Part shown: piece by piece, positions 1 through 7,522 of the stretch
Numbering within the stretch: the stretch's first letter is position 1
Layout of the letters: the number at the start of each line of letters is the position of its first letter
DNA from: an uncultured Lachnospiraceae bacterium
GTDB taxonomy: Bacteria > Bacillota > Clostridia > Lachnospirales > Lachnospiraceae
Reading direction: 5' to 3'
Length of the DNA: 8,496 nt
NCBI GenBank assembly: GCA_902803745.1
Contig: CADCRB010000088.1
Coordinates: 1-8,496, forward strand
The notes under the pieces: generated by a model
What the model saw: the letters and a program-made list of their open reading frames with translations, nothing else
What the model was told of the DNA's origin: nothing
Databases searched by the model: none
Made by a program: the position numbers and the translations under genes

Positions 1-46
1 ATATGGTCAAAGTACTATTACGTTATGAAAACGAAAGGAAATATGA

Positions 47-178
47 TTTCGCTGGCCAGAAGTTCAGAATCCTTCAAGTACTTTTCAAGGCACTGTTGAC
101 CGGCTTGAAATTGAGATGGGAACGCTAGTCCGCATCAGATTGCGGAATAGAGCTTATGTGTGGAAAATAGAGATTTAG
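47..178 (+). pseudogene. Possible remnant of an ABC-transporter ATPase TOBE domain (C-terminal end)
   Basis: An open stretch of 43 codons follows in-frame stops at 26-28 and 44-46 and ends with TAG at 176-178. Its translation contains NPSSTFQGTVDRLEIEMG followed by TLVRIRL, which recalls the N-x-F-x-G-x-V ... G-x-x-x-R-V pattern of the TOBE domain at the C-terminus of molybdate, sulfate or spermidine transporter ATPases. It has no start codon with a ribosome binding site, and the two upstream stops mean it cannot be the intact end of a gene. It is best read as a decayed tail of a gene lying to the left. The match is by eye over about 30 residues and could be chance. It has no functional link to the CRISPR operon. 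Confidence 0.25.
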
Positions 179-291
179 GATTCGGTAGAGAAATGTGGAT
201 ATCTGTTTCATTTTATACGAAAAAACAATCTATCCGTTTATATTTCATGTTATTAGATATTAGTAATTATTTAGGAGCAATTTATATGTAT

Positions 292-319
292 ATGAACTAA
301 TAATGTAGTACAATATTAT
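292..319 (+). promoter_or_regulatory. Weak candidate sigma-A promoter for the cas operon
   Basis: A TATTAT box at 314-319 matches the -10 consensus at five of six positions. The best partner 16 bases upstream is ATGAAC (292-297), which matches TTGACA at only three positions. It would give a leader of roughly 115 bases before cas10. In sequence this AT-rich, such a match is expected by chance, so it is only a candidate. Confidence 0.18.
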
Positions 320-356
320 CGTTGAGTTTGGAAAACTATTGTTCACAATTAACAAA

Positions 357-383
357 AAACACTTTTTTGGTAGGTGTTTGTTT
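357..383 (+). terminator. Weak hairpin followed by a short T run upstream of cas10
   Basis: AAACACTT (357-364) can pair with AGGTGTTT (372-379) as eight base pairs including one G-U, with a seven-base loop, followed by GTTTT. On the minus strand the same hairpin is followed by TTTGTT. It could be a weak bidirectional terminator that separates the cas operon from the DNA to its left, or a leader structure in the cas10 transcript. The stem is A/T-rich, so stability is doubtful. Confidence 0.3.
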
Positions 384-439
384 TATATATGCAAATAATT
401 CGGCCGGACAGAGATACACATATTTGAAAAGGAGATGAC

Positions 440-1906
440 ATGAAAGAATTTTTGACAGTGCTGGAAGTATCGCAAAAGCAGAAATATATCTTCCAGACCA
501 ACAGACTCGCGGAAAATATAGGCGCTTCGATTATCATCAGGGAAGTAACAGAAGAACTACCCATTCAGTTCATATCCCCGGAAGAATATGTATTCAGTGG
601 AGGCGGTAAAAGTGTGTATGCCTTTTCATCTGAAGAAGCGGCTAAGAGATTTGTTTCCTCTGTCAGCAGGGCCGCAATGGAGCAGTACCCTGGTATTGAA
701 TTGTATATGGCAACAATTGGATATGACAATGAAAAAGAGTCTATTATTGATGCTATTAATAATCTTTATGGCAGACTGGAGTCCAAGAAGGCGGCCAGAT
801 CGGTCAGCTTTACTCTATATGGGCTGGGTATAAATGAAAGCTGTACTTCAACTCAGCTGCCTGCATCCGGCCGTAACAGGTATGGACAGCTTGTATCTGA
901 GGAGTGTCAGGCTAAATATAAAGCGGCAGAGGAAAAACAGGATCTGATATTCAGTGAACTGCTTCAGGATATTCCGGGGTACAGGTTCGCACATGAATTT
1001 GAGGAACTCGGCGGAACAAAGGATACAAAAAATTATATTGCTATTACGGTAATGGACGGCAATAAAATGGGCCTGAAACTGGATAAGTTCAGGAGTGACT
1101 TTACTAATGAGAACCCGGAGGTCAATGCGGATTTTAATCGCAGATATAAATCAGAAATCAGAAGAGTAAGCAAAGAAATTGATGATTCTTATAAAGCTGC
1201 AGTTCAGACTGTCATAAATCATCTTGCCCAATCGTTGGACAGCCTGATAAAAAGAGGCGTTCTTACCGGATTCAGAAGAGGAGGAAAGGTTCTTCCTTTT
1301 AGACCTCTGATATTGGCTGGAGATGATATCTGCTTTGTGTCAGACGCACGGATAGGTACAGCTTTTGCGTGTGAGGTCCTGAAAGAAATTGAGACCAAAA
1401 AAATAGAAGGATTGCCTATGCGTGCTTGTGCGGGAGTAGCGATGGTTAAGACAAGCTATCCTTTCTTTAGAGCACATGAACTGGCTGAAGAATTATGTCA
1501 AAGTGCGAAAGGAAATCTCCCCTCAGATGACAGTAAAGACGCGTCGGTTATAGACTTCCATATTGTGCAGGGCGAAATCAGCGGCACACTTTCTGATATC
1601 CGACAGCAGAAGTACAGCAACAATACCATGACCTCTAAACCGTATTATCTTCATGACAGCGATGGGGAAATATCTATGGATATGTTCCGGAACAGGCTTA
1701 AATATTTAAAACAGGAGAAGATTAGCAGAGGAAACCTGAAAGAATACAGAACAGCGCTCAGGGAAGGTGAAAATGCCGCTAAACGTTTTCTTATGCATAA
1801 ACGACTTGGCAAGATTATTGAAAACAGCTTCAAAAATGGGAGATGCGTTGATTTTGATGTAATAGAAATGCTGGATATTTATCATGAACTGGAGGAATCA
1901 AAATGA
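440..1906 (+). CDS. cas10: Cas10 large subunit of a type III CRISPR complex, HD-less
   Basis: Cas10 is the signature large subunit of type III complexes; on target RNA binding its second palm domain makes cyclic oligoadenylate. The 488-residue protein starts directly in a first palm domain, with FSGGGKSVYAF at 52-62. The second palm spans about 198-376: IAITVMDGNKMG (200-211, metal-binding Asp206), LILAGDD (290-296, AGDD in place of GGDD), then AGVAMVKTSYPF and HELAEELCQSAKGN (331-359), typical of Cas10. About 100 helical residues follow. No N-terminal HD nuclease domain is present, so the single-strand DNase is missing. The usual zinc finger between the palms is reduced: Cys135 and Cys156 remain, without CxxC pairs. 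AAAAGGAG at 427-434 sets the start. The stop overlaps the next gene by four bases (ATGA). Confidence in the family is high; cOA synthesis is inferred. Confidence 0.93.
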   Translation: MKEFLTVLEVSQKQKYIFQTNRLAENIGASIIIREVTEELPIQFISPEEYVFSGGGKSVYAFSSEEAAKRFVSSVSRAAMEQYPGIELYMATIGYDNEKESIIDAINNLYGRLESKKAARSVSFTLYGLGINESCTSTQLPASGRNRYGQLVSEECQAKYKAAEEKQDLIFSELLQDIPGYRFAHEFEELGGTKDTKNYIAITVMDGNKMGLKLDKFRSDFTNENPEVNADFNRRYKSEIRRVSKEIDDSYKAAVQTVINHLAQSLDSLIKRGVLTGFRRGGKVLPFRPLILAGDDICFVSDARIGTAFACEVLKEIETKKIEGLPMRACAGVAMVKTSYPFFRAHELAEELCQSAKGNLPSDDSKDASVIDFHIVQGEISGTLSDIRQQKYSNNTMTSKPYYLHDSDGEISMDMFRNRLKYLKQEKISRGNLKEYRTALREGENAAKRFLMHKRLGKIIENSFKNGRCVDFDVIEMLDIYHELEESK

Positions 1907-2517
1907 AGGTATTCAAAATGGAGATCCGGACAGTGACAGAGACCATGCTGGGGAGCGGGGAATCCTTACCGGGGATTGTTGATAATGATATACGGTACGA
2001 CGATATGGGAATTCCATATATGAACGCAAAGACATTAAAGGGACACCTGCGTGAACAGATGGAGATGATTATCCATGTATCAGGTGATAAATACAGCAGT
2101 ATCAATATAGCGGGGCTCCTTGGCAGTGCTGACGAAGACAGTGAAAAAGAACTTGCCCGTCTGCATTTTTCCAAGGTTGGTCCTTCAGAGCCGGTCCGCA
2201 GGACAATCAGAAAATGGTTTGCGAATAATACTGTCCATACAGCAGATGAAATTTTGGATGCATTAACAATTGTTAATACATATACCAGGATCGGGAGTAA
2301 TGGAATTGTCGAAAACGGATCATTGCGGACAGCCAGAATGTTCAGGAAAGGCCTGATTCTTGAATCTTATATTTATGCTGATTCCATAACAGATTTGGAA
2401 GAAGAACTTTTAACGGACGCTGTTAAGGCGCTTCAGCATATTGGAACAATGAAAAGTAAAGGGAAGGGTGTTGTAGAATGTTCCCTGCATCCAACCGGGG
2501 AGGTGGACGATGAATAA
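1903..2517 (+). CDS. cas7: Cas7 backbone subunit (Csm3-like RAMP)
   Basis: This is a single-domain RAMP protein of 204 residues, close to Csm3 length, and the likely repeating backbone subunit that holds the crRNA. It opens with a beta strand, then a loop with VDNDIRYDDMGIPY (26-39) before NAKTLKGHLRE (41-51), the counterpart of the IPGSSLKGKLR motif. Asp27 falls where Csm3 has its target-RNA-cleaving Asp (Asp33 of Streptococcus thermophilus Csm3), so slicing activity is plausible. A glycine-rich loop near the C-terminus, GTMKSKGKGVVE (181-192), matches the RAMP G-loop. The start overlaps the cas10 stop by four bases, with GGAGG at 1891-1895; the stop overlaps the next start by eight bases. 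In the fused III-D variant this domain would be the N-terminal part of Cas7-Cas5-Cas11. Confidence 0.85.
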   Translation: MKVFKMEIRTVTETMLGSGESLPGIVDNDIRYDDMGIPYMNAKTLKGHLREQMEMIIHVSGDKYSSINIAGLLGSADEDSEKELARLHFSKVGPSEPVRRTIRKWFANNTVHTADEILDALTIVNTYTRIGSNGIVENGSLRTARMFRKGLILESYIYADSITDLEEELLTDAVKALQHIGTMKSKGKGVVECSLHPTGEVDDE

Positions 2518-4147
2518 TTATGTCCGTTATATTTTACATCTGGAGGAACCTGTAAAAATGGGCAGGCAGGGCAATCAAAGCAGCACGGAGAGCCTGACTT
2601 ATATTGCAGGATCGACATTGCGAGGAGCGTTTATTTCCAGATTTATCAGTGCTTACTTAAGTGATGTACAAACGGATTTGAGCAGTAGTGATGATACCAG
2701 AAAATTGTTGTTTACAGATACTTATTTCACAGACGCGTATCCTTGTATTAATGGAAAAGGTCTGTTGCCTATGCCTTCTGTATACTATGCCGATAAACAT
2801 AAGTTACGGGAGGTAAAGACAGAAGCTGAGGAAGATAAGAACAAAAAACTCGATATACACTGCTGTCTGCATGACGTTCCGGAAGAAGGTGAGGTTCGTG
2901 TGGGCATCGGTGAATACTGCCGATATGAGGGTGATACGATCAGAACCTATAATGTCTCCAGAGAGGCTAACCTTCATATCCGGATTGGAAATAATGAAAA
3001 TGAAAGTGCCATGTTCCGCTATGAAGCAATTGCGGAAGGGCAGTCCTTTATGGGAACCATTCGATGTCCTGATGAAAAAGCTGCTGAGAAATACTGTGAA
3101 GCAATTCGTAACATCGTAGTTTATCTTGGCGGATCAAGAGGCAGCGGTTATGGAAGATGTAAAGTTGTTCTGGCAGAGACGATGGATTATAACGCTGTGT
3201 CTTCAGAATATAGCATTAAAAAGACTGCATCAGCAGGTCAATTTATTGTTTATGCACTTTCAAACCTGATTCTTTTGGATGAAAACGGAACTGAAAAAGG
3301 ATTTATTCCTGAAGGCATACTGGAGTCTGTGCTTAAGGTTGAAAATGTGCATCTTATACGCGCATCAGCGATGATTACACGAACTGCAGGCTTTAATCAT
3401 ACGTGGAAGGCAGGGATGGTACAAAGAAGTGCCGTTTCAATGGGAAGTGTGTTTACGTATGAATGTATTGGAACACCATCCGAAGCCGGTATTCTGAGAC
3501 TGGAACGAGAGGGGATTGGGCAGAGAAGGCAGGAAGGTTTCGGTAGAGTTCTGATAAATCCTGCGATTGAATGTGAACATCTTCTGAAATACGATTCTGT
3601 AAATGCAGAAGACGATCAGGAAATCCTGTTAGACGAAAATGATATGGATATGCTGAAAATAATCGCCCGTCGAATCAATGAGAGTAGAATCGATACAAGC
3701 ATTAAAGATGCGGGGATGGATATTTCGGATCAGTGGAAAAAAACACTTAAGAATATTAGCGCTACACAAAAGGCCAGGCTGTATAATTTGCTTCTGCTTT
3801 TGGAGACAGATCCTGGATTTGCAGATGATCAACGTGCTGCTCAGAGAATATCTGTATTTATTAAAAAGGATTTGAAGAATAAATCAAAAGAAAGCTTTAA
3901 AAAGTGTGAAATAGAACTGGATGCACTAAATCCACAGGATAGAAAAAAATACAGTTTTCTGGATCTCTTAAACGAAATAGCAGAGCGTAATTTACCCCAT
4001 GGCAGGCTAAACAGTAAGTGGGACGAAGTAACTTTGATAGCAGTTTCCACGTCCAAGCCGGGTCTTCCTTCTGATTTCAGGCTGAATTGCCGTCTGCTGA
4101 AGGAGGTTCTTTATAATCTGTTGAGGAAGGAAGGGGACAGACCATGA
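2510..4147 (+). CDS. csx10: Csx10-like Cas5 RAMP with a helical C-terminal extension (possible fused Cas11)
   Basis: Csx10 is the Cas5-type subunit of III-D complexes and caps the 5' handle of the crRNA. The first RAMP half has TYIAGSTLRGAFISR (30-44), a segment around 149-184 with VSREANLHIRIG and the FRYEAIAEGQSF stretch typical of Csx10, and the G-loop YLGGSRGSGYGR (205-216). The second half (about 243-350) has TWKAGMVQRSAVSMGSVF (298-315) and REGIGQRRQEGFGRV (333-347). After residue 374 comes about 170 residues of charged, mostly helical sequence without RAMP motifs. In position and character this resembles Cas11, the small helical subunit, fused as in the III-D variant. GGGGAGGTGG just upstream serves the start, which lies inside the end of cas7. 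Csx10 is well supported; the Cas11 identity is inferred. Confidence 0.85.
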   Translation: MNNYVRYILHLEEPVKMGRQGNQSSTESLTYIAGSTLRGAFISRFISAYLSDVQTDLSSSDDTRKLLFTDTYFTDAYPCINGKGLLPMPSVYYADKHKLREVKTEAEEDKNKKLDIHCCLHDVPEEGEVRVGIGEYCRYEGDTIRTYNVSREANLHIRIGNNENESAMFRYEAIAEGQSFMGTIRCPDEKAAEKYCEAIRNIVVYLGGSRGSGYGRCKVVLAETMDYNAVSSEYSIKKTASAGQFIVYALSNLILLDENGTEKGFIPEGILESVLKVENVHLIRASAMITRTAGFNHTWKAGMVQRSAVSMGSVFTYECIGTPSEAGILRLEREGIGQRRQEGFGRVLINPAIECEHLLKYDSVNAEDDQEILLDENDMDMLKIIARRINESRIDTSIKDAGMDISDQWKKTLKNISATQKARLYNLLLLLETDPGFADDQRAAQRISVFIKKDLKNKSKESFKKCEIELDALNPQDRKKYSFLDLLNEIAERNLPHGRLNSKWDEVTLIAVSTSKPGLPSDFRLNCRLLKEVLYNLLRKEGDRP

Positions 4148-5484
4148 AACAATTCACACATGTATTTTACGGAATTATTAATCTGAGACTGGATTCTGTA
4201 CTTCATGTTGGCGGAGGAGAAGATGCTTCCTTTCATATGGCTGTAAATGGAGAGGATAACTTTATTATACCGGCAAGCGGTATTGCAGGTGCTGTAGGTC
4301 ACTATATTCAGATGGCGGATGCAGATGTTGCTGTGCTGCTTGGGAATAAAGAGTATGACAGCAGTATCTATTTTTATGATGCGGTCTGTGAAAAAGTAAA
4401 TATTGAACACAGAACCGGAATTAAAATCGACAACAAATATGGCACGGTAGAAGGTAGCAGTTTGATAAACATGGATTATATCAGCCCTGGAATGGAGACC
4501 CGGATACGGATTCAGGGATTTGCTTCCAATGAAAATGAGCTGAAGCAAATTGAGAATGTATATGCGCATATAGGGAATGGCTTTGCGGCAGGCAGCATTC
4601 TTTTAGGCGCAAAGAAAGCTTCCGGTGCAGGCAGATTCGTTATAAATGATGTTGGGGCCAATGGCAGTTTTTACGGAAAGGTTCTGAAATTGGATCTTCG
4701 TAATGAGAAGGAGCTGAACAGATATCTCAGTGGAGTTGAAAAATGCTTTTCAGACTGTAATGAAAAAAAGATATTTAAGGATTCCGGTAATAGTATCCTG
4801 GATACTTTTGTTTTAGAGGCGTCCGTTCCTTCAGGACTTCTGGTCGGCGGAGGCAGTACGGAAGATGAGGAAATTGAAGCAAATAATGTAAATATGTATC
4901 GTCTGCTGGGAGAGAAAAAGGAATATTTTATCCCTGGATCAACCTTTAAGGGGATTTTGCGTTCCTATGCTGAAATGGTCGCTGACGAACTGAAGCTGCC
5001 TCAGGAACTTGTGAAGGATATATATGGAAGCAAGAGTGACGGACTGGATGATTCCGGACAGATGACGGGGAATCCAAGTCGGGTTATTGTAAGAGACTGC
5101 GTGATCAGGAATCCAGCAAAAGTCATGCATAACAGAATCAAGATTGACAGATGGCTTGGAGGCACCATGAATGGGGCTAAAATGGTCGAAGAGGTTCTGT
5201 ATATAGATAAGGAACCAATATCTGTGGAAGTATCTATAAGCGGTGAATTAAATACTAAGCAAAGAGCTGCTGCAAATGCTCTTGTTTATCTGGCTCTGCG
5301 TGATATTGGGGCCGGGTTGGTTACTGTCGGCAGTGGAAGAAGCATAGGGCACGGCAGGCTATGTGGTAAAAAACTGAATATTAATGGGGTTGACTGCAGA
5401 TTTAAAGACTGGCAGCTGCAGCTGGGGGAAAAAGAAGCTTTCATCAGCAGTTGTATCAGAGAATTGGAGGAGTACGGAGCATGA
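4144..5484 (+). CDS. Double-RAMP protein, Cas7-2x type
   Basis: Two RAMP domains lie in tandem in 446 residues, so one polypeptide would supply two neighbouring backbone positions. Domain 1 (about 5-170) has LHVGGG (20-25), IIPASGIAGAVG (41-52), RTGIKIDNKYGTVEG (90-104) and G-loop LGAKKASGAGRF (154-165). Domain 2 (about 220-412) has LLVGGG (232-237), FIPGSTFKGILRSYAEM (262-278), SRVIVRDCVI (312-321), NRIKIDRWLGG (330-340) and G-loop VGSGRSIGHGRL (395-406). In both domains the place of the Csm3 catalytic Asp seems to be taken by other residues (around Ser29-His31 and Asn247-Asn250), so cleavage there is doubtful. The start overlaps the preceding stop (ATGA), with AAGGAAGGGG as binding site. 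It equals Cas7-2x of the III-D variant by architecture; a Csm5- or Cmr-type name is less fitting. Confidence 0.85.
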   Translation: MKQFTHVFYGIINLRLDSVLHVGGGEDASFHMAVNGEDNFIIPASGIAGAVGHYIQMADADVAVLLGNKEYDSSIYFYDAVCEKVNIEHRTGIKIDNKYGTVEGSSLINMDYISPGMETRIRIQGFASNENELKQIENVYAHIGNGFAAGSILLGAKKASGAGRFVINDVGANGSFYGKVLKLDLRNEKELNRYLSGVEKCFSDCNEKKIFKDSGNSILDTFVLEASVPSGLLVGGGSTEDEEIEANNVNMYRLLGEKKEYFIPGSTFKGILRSYAEMVADELKLPQELVKDIYGSKSDGLDDSGQMTGNPSRVIVRDCVIRNPAKVMHNRIKIDRWLGGTMNGAKMVEEVLYIDKEPISVEVSISGELNTKQRAAANALVYLALRDIGAGLVTVGSGRSIGHGRLCGKKLNINGVDCRFKDWQLQLGEKEAFISSCIRELEEYGA

Positions 5485-5879
5485 TTACGAAGAAACGGAC
5501 TCTCACAGATGCATTTGACAGGAACCTGCTTTTAAAAGAGGGATATAAATTCATCTGGATGCAATCAATTAATAAGGTATCGATTGGAAAGCTGTCTGAA
5601 ATTGATTATGATCCGGATACTCTTTTGGAGGCCAGGATTATTGGTTCAGACAAGGAAATCCATCTGTTTGAATATCAGGACTTTAAATCAGAAGACCGAT
5701 TAAGAGCAATAGAAACAATTTTGGAAGAGGGAGATGATTATATTGACACACAAAAGCAGCTTTTGCGCAGAAAATATGGGAACTATGTGGTTTTGAGACA
5801 TGTTCTTGACAAAGATTCGGATGGTCAGGTCTATGTAGTCAGAAGCATGCTGGCAGATTATGGGAAAGGAGAGAACTAA
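5481..5879 (+). CDS. csx19: Csx19-like small subunit (TIGR03984 type)
   Basis: I place the start at 5481, not at the earlier in-frame ATG at 5451, because 5481 gives the ATGA overlap seen at two other junctions of the operon and has TTGGAGGAG at 5463-5471. The product then has 132 residues. Csx19 is a small protein found only in III-D systems. In the middle, LLEARIIGSDKEIHLFEY (residues 48-65 of the chosen product) resembles the L-x-E-x-R-x-F/I-G-x-x-x-E-x-x-L/W segment of the family. Near the end VLRHVLDKD, a Gly, then VYVVRSMLADYG recalls its terminal strands with an Arg before the last strand. No catalytic motif is visible. The neighbours, double-RAMP protein before and insertion-bearing RAMP after, are those expected for Csx19. 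The call rests on pattern, size and context. Confidence 0.7.
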   Translation: MITKKRTLTDAFDRNLLLKEGYKFIWMQSINKVSIGKLSEIDYDPDTLLEARIIGSDKEIHLFEYQDFKSEDRLRAIETILEEGDDYIDTQKQLLRRKYGNYVVLRHVLDKDSDGQVYVVRSMLADYGKGEN

Positions 5880-5881
5880 TA

Positions 5882-7522
5882 ATGGATAAAATCTTTGCAC
5901 CATATACTTTTATACCTTTCTCGAACAATAAAGTCCCTGAAGTATATAAGACCAGAGAAGAACTGCCGTCTCATGCCCGGGTTATTGAGGGAAATCTTTC
6001 AGGATGGATTGAGTATCATTTTAAAGCGGAAACACCTGTTTCCGTGGGCGGTGAGCGTGATCATAATACAAATTGTTCAAAATTTTGCAGAAATGGTCTT
6101 GATAGATTGATGATTCCGGGAAGTACGGTCAGAGGAATGGTCAGAAGCCATGCAGAAATGTTGAGCTTTTCTTATCCTGAGTTCATCGATGATGATACTT
6201 ATATGTACAGGAAATTTGCAGGGAATTGTAAACAGCTGCGAACAGATTATTCCAGAGAGATGAAAGTGCCTAAGGAATCCAAATTAAAGATTCCGGATGG
6301 AGTGAAAGCCGGCTGGCTGTCCTGCGACCAGAATAATAATTATTATATTACGCCGGTTGAAGAATTTGGACAGCAGCGCACTACTTATTTCAAAATTCAT
6401 GAAAGGGATTTGAGAGAAAAAAATATACTTGATGAAGAACAGTATATGTATAGGGAAAAAATAGACAGATATAGCGCCCGGAAAAAGGATATGTCTCTGG
6501 AAAAATATAAAAAAGAGTATCTTAATAGCATTAAAAATGATAAGTATCATCCGTACAGAGGGAGAACTGTATCTTTCGATTATGATAGACAATTTCTCAA
6601 CTTAGGATCGGGCAGATTTACTGGTAGACTGCTGAATTCAGAATGGATTGAAGGGAAAACACATCATTATCTTGTTTCTGAGAAAATGTCAGGAGATTCG
6701 TTTCAAGTCAGCAAAGAGCAGATCCTTGATTATGAAAGAGACTATGAACGAAACAAAATACAGAATAAAAAGCTGGAGGAACTGGCTGATTTTTATGCTT
6801 TGCCGGAACGCGGAAATAAAAAGCTGTTTTTCTATAAAGAAGCGAAGGGGGAGAAGGGGAAACTTCTTGGAATGGGTCCCACTCCTTATTTCAGAATATT
6901 CTATAAAAATTCAGTACATAATGGGATACATATTGAAAAACCAGATGGTTATGATTATGTTTCTTCTGTTTTTGGCTATGCAGGAAAAAGAAGCGTTGAC
7001 AGGTCTGAGGCATATAAGAGCAGAGTATCATTCAGTGATGCTCTATATGAAGGGAATAAAAAGCCGGAGTATTATTCTCTGACGCTTTCAAGCCCTAAAG
7101 GCACCGCAATTCAAATGTACTTGGACCAGACTGGTAAAGACAAGACGAACTTGAATACATATAATAATAGTTTTAGTCTCAGAGGCTATAAGGTATATTG
7201 GAAGAGAAACGGGGTTATTAAGGATCACGGAGTCAAAAAAAATGTAATGAGTCGATTAGAAACATTACCTAAAGATAGTGTATTTAAAGGAACAGTATAT
7301 TTTGATAATCTCCGCGAAGATGAGCTGGGACTGCTTCTACTTTCATTAAGATTCAATAAGGAAGGCAGCGAAGAACTGCAGGAAACATATATGATTGGAG
7401 GAGGAAAACCATATGGGTTCGGAAAAATAAAACCCTATGATATCAAATTACATCTAATCAATCAGAAGAAGCGTTTCACGAATGTTAATCTTGAAGAAGA
7501 AAAAAGGATCAAGCTGATTTAA
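5882..7522 (+). CDS. Large RAMP protein with insertion (TIGR03986 family, Cas7-insertion)
   Basis: This 546-residue RAMP has the motifs of the TIGR03986 CRISPR-associated family. The N-terminal half has VSVGGERDHNT (53-63) and MIPGSTVRGMVRSHAEM (77-93). A charged segment of some 240 residues follows, from about 95 to 335, which I take as the insertion. The RAMP fold resumes with GMGPTPYFRIFYK (330-342), SSVFGYAGKRSVDRSE (361-376), RVSFSDALYEG (381-391), LRGYKVYW (433-440) and the G-loop MIGGGKPYGFGKIK (504-517). No Asp is found at the Csm3 catalytic position (Asn62-Lys67 region). It starts two bases after the csx19 stop, served by GGAAAGGAGAG. The last codons read gaa gaa gaa aaa agg; the A6 run (7500-7505) is a possible site of a -1 shift into the next frame, giving a fusion of about 728 residues. 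The C-terminus as annotated may therefore be incomplete. Confidence 0.85.
   Translation: MDKIFAPYTFIPFSNNKVPEVYKTREELPSHARVIEGNLSGWIEYHFKAETPVSVGGERDHNTNCSKFCRNGLDRLMIPGSTVRGMVRSHAEMLSFSYPEFIDDDTYMYRKFAGNCKQLRTDYSREMKVPKESKLKIPDGVKAGWLSCDQNNNYYITPVEEFGQQRTTYFKIHERDLREKNILDEEQYMYREKIDRYSARKKDMSLEKYKKEYLNSIKNDKYHPYRGRTVSFDYDRQFLNLGSGRFTGRLLNSEWIEGKTHHYLVSEKMSGDSFQVSKEQILDYERDYERNKIQNKKLEELADFYALPERGNKKLFFYKEAKGEKGKLLGMGPTPYFRIFYKNSVHNGIHIEKPDGYDYVSSVFGYAGKRSVDRSEAYKSRVSFSDALYEGNKKPEYYSLTLSSPKGTAIQMYLDQTGKDKTNLNTYNNSFSLRGYKVYWKRNGVIKDHGVKKNVMSRLETLPKDSVFKGTVYFDNLREDELGLLLLSLRFNKEGSEELQETYMIGGGKPYGFGKIKPYDIKLHLINQKKRFTNVNLEEEKRIKLI

Larger units (their letters stand above)
179..439. other. AT-rich intergenic region upstream of the cas operon
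   Basis: No credible gene is present on either strand. The minus-strand frame covering part of it (349-564) has no ribosome binding site and runs into cas10 antisense. The region must hold the operon promoter if transcription starts locally. I see only a weak sigma-A-like candidate and a weak hairpin, both listed separately, and no CRISPR repeats or leader-like direct repeats. Confidence 0.6.

Noticed and set aside
179..439. CRISPR leader or degenerate repeats upstream of cas10
   Set aside because: No repeated unit of 20 bases or more and no regular spacing could be found.
349..564. Minus-strand 71-residue frame over the cas10 start
   Set aside because: Hydrophobic and cysteine-rich by chance composition, no binding site, mostly antisense to well-supported cas10 sequence.
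4111..4569. 152-residue open frame on the minus strand
   Set aside because: Lies antisense to the csx10 end and the Cas7-2x start, which have strong RAMP motifs; it has no binding site and its translation is unlike a folded protein.
5451..5480. Ten extra N-terminal residues for Csx19 from an ATG at 5451
   Set aside because: It would overlap Cas7-2x by 34 bases and lacks a well-spaced binding site, whereas ATG 5481 gives the ATGA overlap with GGAGGAG upstream.
6648..7082. 144-residue open frame on the + strand inside the insertion RAMP
   Set aside because: Alternative-frame shadow of the RAMP gene; the main frame holds family motifs across the same bases (FSDA, GMGPTPYF).
7500..7506. Classical A-AAA-AAG tandem slippery heptamer
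   Set aside because: The bases are present, but the RAMP reading phase is gaa aaa agg, so the standard two-tRNA slip is not in phase. Only a single-tRNA slip or transcript slippage on the A6 run remains possible.
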